Below are positions 1 through 9,280 of a stretch of 15,703 nt of DNA, one piece after another (the stretch's first letter is position 1; each line of letters begins with the position of its first letter). The notes under the pieces are model-generated. The model was given only the letters and a program-made list of their open reading frames with translations. It did no database searches and had not been told where the DNA came from. A program made the position numbers and the translations under genes. Origin of the DNA: JBDTMT01 sp039934135 (lineage in GTDB: Bacteria; Desulfobacterota; Binatia; HRBIN30; CADEER01); the NCBI GenBank assembly GCA_039934135.1, contig JBDTMT010000064.1, forward strand, positions 1-15,703, given 5' to 3'.

Positions 1-1
1 C

Positions 2-3000
2 GGCGTGAAGTGCTGGGGCTGGAACGGCTTCGGCCAGCTCGGCGACTGGACGACCACCGATCGCAACGTCCCTGTACACGTAGCGGGAATCGGGATTGGT
101 GTTTCTCAGGTCGCGGCCGGCTACGCCCACACCTGCGCGCTGACCGCGGCCGGTGGCGTCAAGTGCTGGGGATACAACGGAGACGGTCGTCTCGGAACTG
201 GTGACTGGGATGGACTACCGCACGCGCTGGCGGCATTTGCGCCGCACCTCTGTGGCAACGGCGTCATCGACGCCGGCGAGCAGTGCGACGACGGCAACCT
301 CGAGAACGGCGACGGCTGCTCGGCGCAGTGCACCACTGAGACCTGCGCGCCGGTGCCGTCCGGCCTGCTCGGCTGGTGGCCGGGGGACGGGACCGCGGCG
401 GACATCTCCGGCAACGGGCGCAACGGGGCGATGCAGCCGCCGGCGACGTTCTTTCCCGGCCAGGTGGGCGATGCGTTCTACATCCAGGGCGGCGGAGGTG
501 CGCACGTCGACATTCCCGACGATCCGGCGTGGACGTTCGGCGGTCTGCAGTCGCACTTCTCGATCGAGCTCTGGGTGCGGATCGATCACCGCGACGTGCA
601 CAACATCCAGACGTTCGTGTCGCACGACGACGGTCCAGGATCGACGTCGCGGAAGTGGATCTTCGGCTTCGACACGTTCGAGAACCAGATCGAGTTCGAC
701 CTGCAGCACGAGAGCTTCTCGTTCGCGAGCCTGATCACGGTGCCGTGGAACCCGGAGATCGGGCGCTGGTACCACGTGGCGCTGACGCACAACAAGGACA
801 CCGTCGATCCGAACATCACGCCGTACACGATCTACGTCGACGGCGTCGCGCTCGGTTCAACCAATACCGGCGTGGCGATTCCGGACGCCTCAGCGCCGCT
901 GCGCATCGGCTATTCGGAATCGGATTGGTACCTGAATGGCCGCATCGACGAGGTGAAGATCTACGATCGTGAGCTCACGCCAGCGGAGGTCCAGGCGTCG
1001 CACATGGCTGGCACGGCGGGACACTGCCGCAACTGCGCCACCGCCGGCGTGCAGGACGGCGCCCTCTGCGCCGGTGACGGCACTTTCTGCAACGGCGCCG
1101 AGCACTGCCAGTCGGGGGCCTGCGCGTCGCCGGGCGATCCCTGCGCCAACGGCACCACCTGCAGCGATCAGTGCAGCGAGACGGCACTGGATTGTTTCGC
1201 GCCCGCCGGCATCGCGTGCCCAGGGGCCGGCAGCCCGTGCGCCAGCTCACTGTGCGACGGCGCCGGCAGTTGCGAGGCGGATGCGCCGGCGAACGCCGGC
1301 GTGCAGTGCCGCGCCAGCGCCGGCGCCTGCGACGTGGCGGAGACGTGCGACGGCGTCAGCCTCGACTGTCCCGCCGATTCCCGAGTGCCGGCCGGCAGTG
1401 CGTGCGGCGCCGGCGGCTCGTGCGCCGCGCCGGGCACCTGCGACGGCATCAACGCAGCCTGCCCGAGCCCCGTCCTTGCCGCCGGCGCGCTGTGCCGCGC
1501 CGCGGCCGGCGTCTGCGACGTCGCCGACCGCTGCGACGGCGTCTCCGATCTCTGCCCAGCCGATGCCAAGAGTAACGCGGTGTGCCGGCCGATCGGCGTA
1601 GTCTGCGACGTGGCCGAGAGCTGCGACGGGGCGAACAATGTGTGCACGGCCGACGCCGGGGCGCCGACCTGCGATCGGCCGGTCGTCACCTGCGCGACCA
1701 AGAAGCTGAAGACGTCGGGCAAGTACGGCGCATGCCGGATGAAGGCGGATGCCAAGGCGGTGAAGACGGAGACGACGCCGGACTACAGCAAGTGCGACGC
1801 GAAGTTCGGCGACCTGTGGTCGAAGGCCGAGACGAAGGGCGCCGGTGCCTGCCCAAGCAACGGCGACGCTGGCAACGTGCTCGACTTCTGGCAGCAGTGC
1901 GCCAGCGACGTCACAGTGCTGCTCGGCGGCCAACCGCCGGCGATGGCCTCGGCAGCGCGCTGCGAGGCGGACAAGCTGAAAGCGGCGAGCACCTATGCGC
2001 AGTGCCGCCTGACCGCCGACGCCAAGGCGGCGAAGAAGCGCGTCGCGGCCGACTATGCCAAGTGCACCACCAAGCTGACGGCCAAGTGGAGCAGCATCGA
2101 AGCGCGTGCCGCCGGCGCCCGCACCGCCACCGGCGACGCCGCGGCGGTGCAGACGATCCTCGACCACTGCACCGAAGTGACGGTCATCGACGTCGCCGGC
2201 GGCCCGGCGCCGCTGGGCCGCTTCGTCGACAACCTCGACGGCACCATCACCGATACGCTGCTCGGCCTGGTGTGGGAGAAGAAGGTGGCGGGCGACAACG
2301 TCGCGCACGCCGCGCAGCCGCACGAGGCCGACAACCTGTACGCCTGGGCGGGGCACTGCTCGGTGCTGACCACCAAACTCTGCCAAGCCAACGCCGCGGC
2401 CTCGGCCGCTTGCACTGCCGGAGTCAGCGGCGACCCAAACGGCTGCGCGCAATGCACGCCGAGCGAGGGCACCTGCACGCTGGACTCAGGCACCGTCGGC
2501 AGTGTCTGGAGCTGGCTGGCGCAACTTAACGCCGGCGCGGGCTTCGACGGACAGACCGATTGGCGTCTGCCGACGGTGGCGGAGATGGAATCGATCCTCG
2601 ACTACGGCATCACGCCGCCGCCGGTCGACGTCGCGTTCGACGGCGCCCAATGCGGCGCCGCCTGTACGGATCTGAGCGATCCGACCTGCAGTTGCACCAG
2701 CGGCGCTGGCGGCCTCGGCTACGCGGCCGGCGTCACGGTGCAGGGCACCCCGGCTTCCGCCTGGGGTGTGCGCTTCGATACCGGCCCGGTGCAGCAATAC
2801 GCCAAGGACGGTTCTTTCTTTCTCCGCGCGGTGCGCGGCGGCACAGCCCCGCCGTCGCCGCGTTTCACGCACAATCCGGACGGGACGATCAGCGACGCGC
2901 TAACCACGTTGATGTGGGAGCCGAAGGTAGCGCTGAACGGCGTCGCCAACGGCGCCAACCTGCACGACGCCGACAACTTCTACGCCTGGGCAGGTACCTG

Positions 3001-3475
3001 CTCGAGCACCCCGAGCACGCTGTGCCAGCCGACTGCGGCAGCGGCAGCGGCCTGTGCGCTGGGAGTCGAGGGCAACCCCGCTGGTTGCACTGTATGCGCT
3101 GTCGGGCAGGGCACGTGCACGCTGGTGCCGGGCGCCGTCACGACGATGTGGGACTGGCTCACCAACCTCAACGCCGCGACGTTCGCCGGCTACGGCGACT
3201 GGCGTCTGCCGAAGGTGTCCGAGCTGGAAACCATCGCGGACTACACCCACGTGGCTCCCGCGGTCGATCCGGCCTTTGCCGGCGCCAGCTGCGGCGCGGC
3301 GTGCGTTGATCCAACCAACCCGGCCTGCAGCTGCACCAACCAATCCGGGTACCACACAGCGACGACCACCTACCTGCCCGACATCGCGTGGTACCTGTAC
3401 TTCCCCAATGGTGGCGTCAACGGCGGCGGCAAGGTCGGCGCGAACCAGATCCGCGCGGTGCGAACGATGCCGTGA
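2..3475 (+). CDS. Large secreted mosaic surface protein: RCC1, DUF4215, LamG, Cys-rich and two DUF1566 modules (5' partial)
   Basis: The frame is open at the left edge; the GTG at 5 is simply the Val of an RCC1 repeat, so the true start lies outside. Numbering from that Val, two RCC1 repeats (VKCWGWNGFGQLGD; VKCWGYNGDGRLGTGD) are followed by a DUF4215 repeat (~83-112, GNGVIDAGEQCDDGN...GDGC) and a LamG/concanavalin-like domain (~121-333, beginning LLGWWPGDG). Then come Cys-rich repeats of the form C-D-V-A-x-x-C-D-G-x4-C-x-x-D (~443-545, three full copies plus a diverged one), and two helical repeats (near 562 and 655, KKLKTSGKYGACRMKADAKA and a relative). Two DUF1566/Lcl_C-type modules follow (from ~739 and ~953, each opening with RF-x-x-N-x-DGTI-x-D and closing with RAVR). 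Such modules occur in exported adhesion or cell-surface proteins of myxobacteria-like lineages; the ligand is unknown. No membrane anchor or sorting signal is visible at the C-terminus. Confidence 0.9.
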   Translation, partial: GVKCWGWNGFGQLGDWTTTDRNVPVHVAGIGIGVSQVAAGYAHTCALTAAGGVKCWGYNGDGRLGTGDWDGLPHALAAFAPHLCGNGVIDAGEQCDDGNLENGDGCSAQCTTETCAPVPSGLLGWWPGDGTAADISGNGRNGAMQPPATFFPGQVGDAFYIQGGGGAHVDIPDDPAWTFGGLQSHFSIELWVRIDHRDVHNIQTFVSHDDGPGSTSRKWIFGFDTFENQIEFDLQHESFSFASLITVPWNPEIGRWYHVALTHNKDTVDPNITPYTIYVDGVALGSTNTGVAIPDASAPLRIGYSESDWYLNGRIDEVKIYDRELTPAEVQASHMAGTAGHCRNCATAGVQDGALCAGDGTFCNGAEHCQSGACASPGDPCANGTTCSDQCSETALDCFAPAGIACPGAGSPCASSLCDGAGSCEADAPANAGVQCRASAGACDVAETCDGVSLDCPADSRVPAGSACGAGGSCAAPGTCDGINAACPSPVLAAGALCRAAAGVCDVADRCDGVSDLCPADAKSNAVCRPIGVVCDVAESCDGANNVCTADAGAPTCDRPVVTCATKKLKTSGKYGACRMKADAKAVKTETTPDYSKCDAKFGDLWSKAETKGAGACPSNGDAGNVLDFWQQCASDVTVLLGGQPPAMASAARCEADKLKAASTYAQCRLTADAKAAKKRVAADYAKCTTKLTAKWSSIEARAAGARTATGDAAAVQTILDHCTEVTVIDVAGGPAPLGRFVDNLDGTITDTLLGLVWEKKVAGDNVAHAAQPHEADNLYAWAGHCSVLTTKLCQANAAASAACTAGVSGDPNGCAQCTPSEGTCTLDSGTVGSVWSWLAQLNAGAGFDGQTDWRLPTVAEMESILDYGITPPPVDVAFDGAQCGAACTDLSDPTCSCTSGAGGLGYAAGVTVQGTPASAWGVRFDTGPVQQYAKDGSFFLRAVRGGTAPPSPRFTHNPDGTISDALTTLMWEPKVALNGVANGANLHDADNFYAWAGTCSSTPSTLCQPTAAAAAACALGVEGNPAGCTVCAVGQGTCTLVPGAVTTMWDWLTNLNAATFAGYGDWRLPKVSELETIADYTHVAPAVDPAFAGASCGAACVDPTNPACSCTNQSGYHTATTTYLPDIAWYLYFPNGGVNGGGKVGANQIRAVRTMP

Positions 3476-3485
3476 GCGGACCGCG

Positions 3486-3522
3486 CCAGCGGCCGGCGCG
3501 GGATGACCGCGCCGGCCGCTGG
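3486..3522 (+). terminator. Perfect 16-bp GC-rich hairpin after the surface-protein gene
   Basis: CCAGCGGCCGGCGCGG (3486-3501) is exactly reverse-complemented at 3507-3522 with a 5-base loop (GATGA), 10 bases after the stop codon. The position suggests a transcription end or an mRNA-stabilising stem. No T-run follows, so intrinsic termination is not assured. Confidence 0.45.
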
Positions 3523-3578
3523 GCGGCGGCGTTCGCGTCGTCTTTGACGCGACGCGGCCGCGGGCCTAAGTACGGCCG

Positions 3579-4055
3579 GTGACCAGTGCGTTCGACCGCC
3601 TCGTCGAGCTGCTGCAGGCGTTGACCGCCGAATCGGTCGCGTTTGTGCTGATCGGCGGACAGGCGATCAATCTCCACGGCATCCTCCGCTTCACGGAGGA
3701 CATCGATCTCTTCGTGAAGCCGACGACGGACAACGTCGAGCGACTGCGACGCGCGCTGCGCCGCGTGTGGGACGACGCCGCAATCGCCGAGATCCAGGCG
3801 CAGGACCTCGCCGGCGACTACGCCGTCGTGCGTTACGGGACGCCGGACGGATTCGCGGTGGACCTGATCGCCCGTGTCGGCGAGATGTTCTGCTTCGAGG
3901 ATGTCGAGAGCGAGATGCTCCCGGTCGGTGGCGTCGCGGCGCCGGTCGCGACGCCGCGCATGCTGTATCGGATGAAGCGCGGCACGGTGCGCCCGGTCGA
4001 TCGCGCCGACGCGGCCGATCTGCAGGCGAAATTCCATCTCCGCGACGAGGACTGA
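3579..4055 (+). CDS. MNT/AbiEii-like nucleotidyltransferase, probable toxin-type partner
   Basis: This 158-aa protein has the minimal polymerase-beta nucleotidyltransferase layout: FVLIGGQAINLHG with G26-G27, then RFTEDIDLFV carrying the D-x-D pair D41 and D43, then D95 in GFAVDLIARVG as the third metal-binding acid. All three acids are present, so it is probably catalytically competent. Proteins of this size and motif order belong to the AbiEii/DUF6036-like NTase group, many of which are toxins of NTase-type toxin-antitoxin systems that transfer nucleotides to RNA or proteins. The start is GTG; no good in-frame ATG lies upstream, and no strong ribosome site is visible. The downstream 57-aa gene begins one base after the stop, so the two are almost certainly co-transcribed. 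The NTase fold is well supported; the toxin role is inferred from context. Confidence 0.8.
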   Translation: MTSAFDRLVELLQALTAESVAFVLIGGQAINLHGILRFTEDIDLFVKPTTDNVERLRRALRRVWDDAAIAEIQAQDLAGDYAVVRYGTPDGFAVDLIARVGEMFCFEDVESEMLPVGGVAAPVATPRMLYRMKRGTVRPVDRADAADLQAKFHLRDED

Positions 4056-4056
4056 G

Positions 4057-4230
4057 ATGCCGGTGCAACGCTTCCGCACGTTCGAGGAGGCGCGACGGGC
4101 GCTGTGGCGGGAGTCCGGCGACCCGGCGATCCTCGAGCATATGAAGCGGCTCGGCGAGCTGGCGCGGACGGTTCCGCGCCCGCGCGGCGTCTTCCGCTTC
4201 CGCACCATCGAGGAGGCGAAGCGGCGCTGA
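4057..4230 (+). CDS. 57-aa protein with duplicated FRT-x-EEA motif, partner of the nucleotidyltransferase
   Basis: ATG at 4057 lies one base after the nucleotidyltransferase stop (TGAGATG) and has a GAGG ribosome site 6 bases upstream (4047-4050). The 57-aa product starts MPVQRFRTFEEARRALW and ends VFRFRTIEEAKRR, so the same R-F-R-T-x-E-E-A-(K/R)-R motif appears at both ends around a short helical middle (residues ~18-40, ESGDPAILEHMKRLGELART). Strong charge, small size and tight coupling to an NTase fit an antitoxin or accessory subunit. I do not recognise a named family. The gene is too short for most ORF callers. Its stop codon (4228-4230) directly abuts the stop codon of the convergent kinase gene, with no intergenic base. 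Confidence 0.7.
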   Translation: MPVQRFRTFEEARRALWRESGDPAILEHMKRLGELARTVPRPRGVFRFRTIEEAKRR

Positions 4231-6921
4231 CTACCCCAGCGGTAGGATGACGCGCACCGTCGTGCCGCTGCCCGGCGCGCTGTCGATCTCGATGACGCCG
4301 CCATGGCTCTTCACGGCGCCGAAGGCGATGCTCAGGCCGAGGCCGGTGCCGTGGCCGATGGGCTTGGTGGTGAAGAACGGCTCGAAGGCCTTGGCGCGCG
4401 CCTCCGGGCTCATGCCGGTGCCGTTGTCGCGGATGTCCACGACCAGGCTGGCGGGTGCCGGATCGGACGCGGCGGCCGCGCCCTGCCCGACCTCATGGCG
4501 GAGAGCGATGTAGATCGAGGGATTGTTCATGCCTTCCACGGCATCGAGCGCGTTGGCGAGGATGTTCATCCACACTTGATTCAGTTGGCCGGACTGCGCC
4601 GCCAGGCGCGGGACGGGCTGGTAGTCGCGATGGATCCGCACGGCGCCGCGTTCGATGCGGTCGGCGAGCAGGCGCAGGGTCTGCTCGATACCGTCCGCGA
4701 TGTCGACCGGCACGCGGTCGCCCTGATCGGCGCGCACAAAGACGCGCAGGTCCTCGACGATCTTTTTGATGCGCTCGGAGCCCTCGCCGCAGATGCGCAG
4801 CAGCGCCGGCGTCTCGCGCAACAGCGCGTCGAGCCGCGCGGCGTGGCGCGCCTCGGCGATCTCGCCGGCGGCGCGCGGGTCGGCGATCGTCACCCGCTCG
4901 TAAACCTGCAGCAGATCGATGAGGCGCGCGAGGTAGCGGGCCAGGTTCTGCAAACCGCCATGGATGAAGCTGGCCGGGTTGTTGAGCTCATGCGCCACGC
5001 CGGCGACGAGCTGGCCGAGCGAGGCCATCTTCTCCGACTGCACGATCTGCGATTGCGCCTGCTTGAGCTCGTCGTATGCCTGGCTGAGCTGCTCATTCGA
5101 CGTGTGCAACTCGGCCGTCCGCTGTTGCACCTTGCTGTCGAGCTGCCGCGTCAGCGTCTCCAGCGCCTGATACGAGCCGGCGTTCTGCAGCGCGATCGCG
5201 GCCTGGCTGGCGAGGGTGCGCAGCAGTGCCAGGTCGTCGGAGGACAGCATGCGGCCCGACCGGCGCCGGCCGAGGAGCAGGGCGCCGATGGCGCGGCGCT
5301 GGAACGTCAGCGGCAGCACCACATTGGCACCGAGGCCGGCGAGCAGGTCAGCGACGGCAGCGCCGTCGCCCGCAGTCGGCATGACCGCCGCCGCATCGGC
5401 GGCCAACGCCGGCGCGCCGATGCCGGCGACGCGGCGGCACAACTCGCCGAGGCAGGCCGGGGCCGGCTGCGACTCGACGGGTCCGCCACTACGCTGCGTC
5501 AACAGCGACACCGCCGCGTCGGCGTCGAACAGCGCGACGTGCATCGATTCGAGTTGCATGATGTCGAGGCCGACCCGCGTCAGCTCGGCGACCACCTCGT
5601 CGCGGTGCAGGAGGGTCGTCATTGTATCCCCGACCTCCGCCACCGTGCGGCGATAGTTGAGCCGGGTGCGGAAGAAAGCGCGGTCGACGATCCGCTGGAT
5701 GCCGCGCCGCAGCGGCTCGAGCGCAAACGCGAGCCCGGCGATGAACACCATGCTGAAGACCGCCGTGAGCTGACCCGACGCCGGCAGCGCCCGCGAGATC
5801 AATGCCAGACTCGCGGCATAGACCGCGGTGATGGTGAGCGTCAGCAGGGCGTAGACGAAGCTCTGCCGCACCACACGGTCGACGTCGAAGAGATCGTGCT
5901 TGGCGATAGCGTAGGCCACCGCGGCCGAGAACAGCGGGCTCAACAACAGACCGAACTGCTCGGGGAAATCGCGTCCGGCGACGACGTTGTTGATCAGCGC
6001 AAAGCCGGCCAGGCCGGCCGCCAGCAGCGCGCCGGGCAGCAGCGCCTTGATGCGCGGTCGCACGCTGCCGCCCGGGTTCTGGCGATAGCCGACCACCAGC
6101 GCCGCGACGAACACCGCCAGGCCGAGGGCCGCGAACGAGTACTCGGCATAAAGCGGCGCCAGATGCGGCGGCGTCCGTGACAACCCGACGACGACCGCAA
6201 CGCCGAGCACCAGGCCGACCGCGTAGCAGGCCCAGACCAACCAGCGCCGCCAGCCGTCCACGGCGCGCTCGACCGGAAACACCAGCGCCAGATGGATCCA
6301 AGTGGCGCCGAGTAAGCATTCAAGGATGACACAGGCGCGCCCCAGCCAGACGAATCCCGGCCGGTAGAGAAACACGGCGGTGATCGGATAGAGGCCGGCG
6401 ATCGCGCTCTGCAGCAGGAATACGCGCGCCTGGCGCGTCCCCGGCTGCAGTACGGCGACCGTCACGCCGCAGACGAGCCAGGCGACGCCGAACAGCAGCA
6501 GCACGCCGAACGTCTGCGCGTAATCCGACCAGCCGAAGCGGCGCGTCGGCAGCGTCAGCGCGCGCGACTCGTCGCCGCGCCGCAGCTGGTAGGTGACCAG
6601 CGCTCCCGGGGCGCGAGACGCGACGGCCGCATAGATATCGCCGCTGGTCGCGACCGCTTGGCCGTCTACGGCGACTACCTGCGCATGCGACACCGCCCCG
6701 CGATCCGGCGGCCACTCGATCCCGCCGACGGTCGGAATTACGCCATCCGATAATAGTAGAAAGCTCGGGAAGACCATCCCGACCGACGCGACGCTCACGG
6801 TGATTGCGTACAGCGTCAACGGCAGCGCCAACGCCACGACCAGCAGCGCCCAACGATAGCGCCACAAGGCAGGCGGCGCGGCACGTTGTCTGGCGATGTT
6901 CGCCTCCCGCCCCAACTGCAT
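4231..6921 (-). CDS. Membrane sensor histidine kinase (PDZ-like, multi-TM, GAF, HisKA, HATPase)
   Basis: This 896-aa protein has a TM helix (~23-48), an extracytoplasmic PDZ-like segment (~60-128, VSHAQVVAVDGQAV) and about seven to eight hydrophobic helices (~136-405). A GAF-like domain follows (~430-585), then a coiled coil (~586-632). The kinase core has an H-box with phospho-acceptor H644 (GVAHELNNPASFI), an N-box (NQVWMNILANALDAV, 781-795), G1 (DNGTGMS, from 832), an F-box (FEPFFTTK, 847) and G2 (GTGLGLSI, from 858). All ATP-binding motifs are intact. It should autophosphorylate at the inner membrane in response to an envelope or membrane signal and pass phosphate to the divergent response regulator 85 bp away. 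ATG at 6921 is the first Met before the TM helix; its ribosome site is weak. The stop codon abuts that of the 57-aa gene. The ligand is unknown. Confidence 0.93.
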   Translation of the reverse strand: MQLGREANIARQRAAPPALWRYRWALLVVALALPLTLYAITVSVASVGMVFPSFLLLSDGVIPTVGGIEWPPDRGAVSHAQVVAVDGQAVATSGDIYAAVASRAPGALVTYQLRRGDESRALTLPTRRFGWSDYAQTFGVLLLFGVAWLVCGVTVAVLQPGTRQARVFLLQSAIAGLYPITAVFLYRPGFVWLGRACVILECLLGATWIHLALVFPVERAVDGWRRWLVWACYAVGLVLGVAVVVGLSRTPPHLAPLYAEYSFAALGLAVFVAALVVGYRQNPGGSVRPRIKALLPGALLAAGLAGFALINNVVAGRDFPEQFGLLLSPLFSAAVAYAIAKHDLFDVDRVVRQSFVYALLTLTITAVYAASLALISRALPASGQLTAVFSMVFIAGLAFALEPLRRGIQRIVDRAFFRTRLNYRRTVAEVGDTMTTLLHRDEVVAELTRVGLDIMQLESMHVALFDADAAVSLLTQRSGGPVESQPAPACLGELCRRVAGIGAPALAADAAAVMPTAGDGAAVADLLAGLGANVVLPLTFQRRAIGALLLGRRRSGRMLSSDDLALLRTLASQAAIALQNAGSYQALETLTRQLDSKVQQRTAELHTSNEQLSQAYDELKQAQSQIVQSEKMASLGQLVAGVAHELNNPASFIHGGLQNLARYLARLIDLLQVYERVTIADPRAAGEIAEARHAARLDALLRETPALLRICGEGSERIKKIVEDLRVFVRADQGDRVPVDIADGIEQTLRLLADRIERGAVRIHRDYQPVPRLAAQSGQLNQVWMNILANALDAVEGMNNPSIYIALRHEVGQGAAAASDPAPASLVVDIRDNGTGMSPEARAKAFEPFFTTKPIGHGTGLGLSIAFGAVKSHGGVIEIDSAPGSGTTVRVILPLG

Positions 6922-7006
6922 CGAAGCGGCGCTTTAGCACACGGCGAGGGGCACGCCGCCACGGCGCATTTTGACTTTTGACGCGGCGTCTCATTGATGT
7001 TCGCGG
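6922..7006. promoter_or_regulatory. Divergent kinase/regulator intergenic region with tandem TTTTGAC
   Basis: These 85 bases must hold the promoters of both the kinase (leftward) and the regulator (rightward). A perfect tandem repeat TTTTGACTTTTGAC lies at 6969-6982; each half contains TTGAC, which could be a -35 element or a half-site, but no convincing -10 follows at 16-18 bp on either strand. The assignment rests on position and this one repeat. Confidence 0.3.
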
Positions 7007-8431
<1,425 letters not shown>

Positions 8432-8538
8432 CGAAGAGCCCCTCTTGGTCCGTCAACCCCGCGCGCGTTCGCCGTGGCGTCTGGCTGTGTCGTCGCGGAC
8501 GCAGAGATCCAGATGTGCGCCCTCGTCCTCTCTGCTTC

Positions 8539-8775
8539 TTAGTGCTGCCCTTTGCCGCCAGAGGCGCGGTCGCCTGCCTCGTGGTCATCGACGCCCACTG
8601 ACGCTTCATCGAGAGAAGCCCGCAGCTTGGCCTCTTGTCGCAGTAGCGCCGCTGCCGCGGCGGTCAACTGACGCGAGACAACTGAAGACTGAACGTGTTG
8701 CGCAAGCTGAGCGATGCGGTTTGCCGTTGATCGCAGTTTGAAGATTGCGCTGCGCACAGCTTCGCGGTCGTCCAT
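8539..8775 (-). CDS. Small helical hypothetical protein
   Basis: The 78-aa reading frame starts MDDREAVRSAIFKLRSTAN and continues as one long amphipathic helix rich in Ala, Leu, Arg and Gln, with a polar tail. The composition is protein-like and unlike the Arg/Pro/Ser-rich shadow frames around it. It converges on the response regulator, with 107 bases between the stops. No clear ribosome site precedes the ATG at 8775, and the frame stays open to a GTG at 8829, so the start is uncertain. I do not recognise a family. It may be a real small gene or a remnant cut at its 5' end by the transposon debris to its right. Confidence 0.4.
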   Translation of the reverse strand: MDDREAVRSAIFKLRSTANRIAQLAQHVQSSVVSRQLTAAAAALLRQEAKLRASLDEASVGVDDHEAGDRASGGKGQH

Positions 8776-9036
8776 GGGATCGGAACCGCCACACGCAATC
8801 CGCGTGCCGCCAAAGCCCTCGTAGGCCACAGTGCTGGCGAAGCAGACGGATCACCTGGTTGCTGTGAAGCGATTGCTCACCGCCGCGCCGCACTTCACGT
8901 TGAGAGAGTGACTCTGCATCGTGGCTGAACGCTCGTGCAGGGGGAGGCGTCGCCACCACAGAGAAATCCGAAAGCGCACGCCCCTCAGCGTTTGCGCTCG
9001 AGTGTACTGGGAACCTGCGCCACATCCCCGATCGGC
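8776..9036. other. Apparently non-coding, scarred stretch
   Basis: No frame here on either strand shows a recognisable domain; the open frames are Arg/Ser/Pro-rich shadows. It lies between the small helical ORF and a decayed IS3 transposase, so it may be further insertion debris, but no terminal inverted repeat could be identified by eye. Confidence 0.4.
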
Positions 9037-9208
9037 TTGGTGAGGACTTACGAGGAATCGCGAGGACCGTTCGGCTCGCGGCCTTCGAGTACATCGACCA
9101 CGGCACAATCCGCACCCCTCAATCTCCGCGCTCGACTACCGCTCCCCCGTTAACTACGAGAGGAACCTGTCTTTGACCCGATTACGAAAGCCATCAACTG
9201 GTCACTGA
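9037..9208 (+). pseudogene. IS3-family transposase OrfB C-terminal remnant, frameshifted
   Basis: Three consecutive pieces of the conserved end of an IS3 integrase core lie in different frames. They are LVRTYEESRG (9037-9066), TVRLAAFEYIDH (9066-9101), and HNPHPSISALDYRSPVNYER (from about 9104) running to a TGA at 9206-9208. IS3 OrfB proteins normally end with F-x-Y-I-x-x-(F/W)-Y-N-x-x-R-x-H-S-A-L-x-Y-x-S-P-x-x-(F/Y)-E, which these pieces match in order. At least two frameshifts separate them, and the D-D-E catalytic part is missing. This is a dead fragment of an insertion sequence; its boundaries are not resolvable. Confidence 0.7.
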
Positions 9209-9280
9209 ACGAGAGCAGTCCAGCGTGAATCTTGTAACCGGGCGAAAGTGCGTTGCACAGCAGGATAAAAGAGGGATCTG

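Noticed and set aside
1247..2452. Minus-strand open frame opposite the surface protein
   Set aside because: Low-complexity Arg/Ala/Gly-rich sequence explained by GC bias opposite a well-supported gene.
4303..6180. Long plus-strand open frame opposite the kinase
   Set aside because: Arg/Gln/Asp-rich antisense of the kinase core with no domain of its own.
8606..9115. Minus-strand open frame in the scarred region
   Set aside because: No recognisable domain; the better explanation of part of it is the plus-strand IS3 OrfB remnant.
8935..9153. Plus-strand open frame starting MQGEASPPQRN
   Set aside because: Only its later part overlaps the IS3 remnant and in the wrong frame for most of the motif; the start is Arg/Ser/Pro-rich noise.
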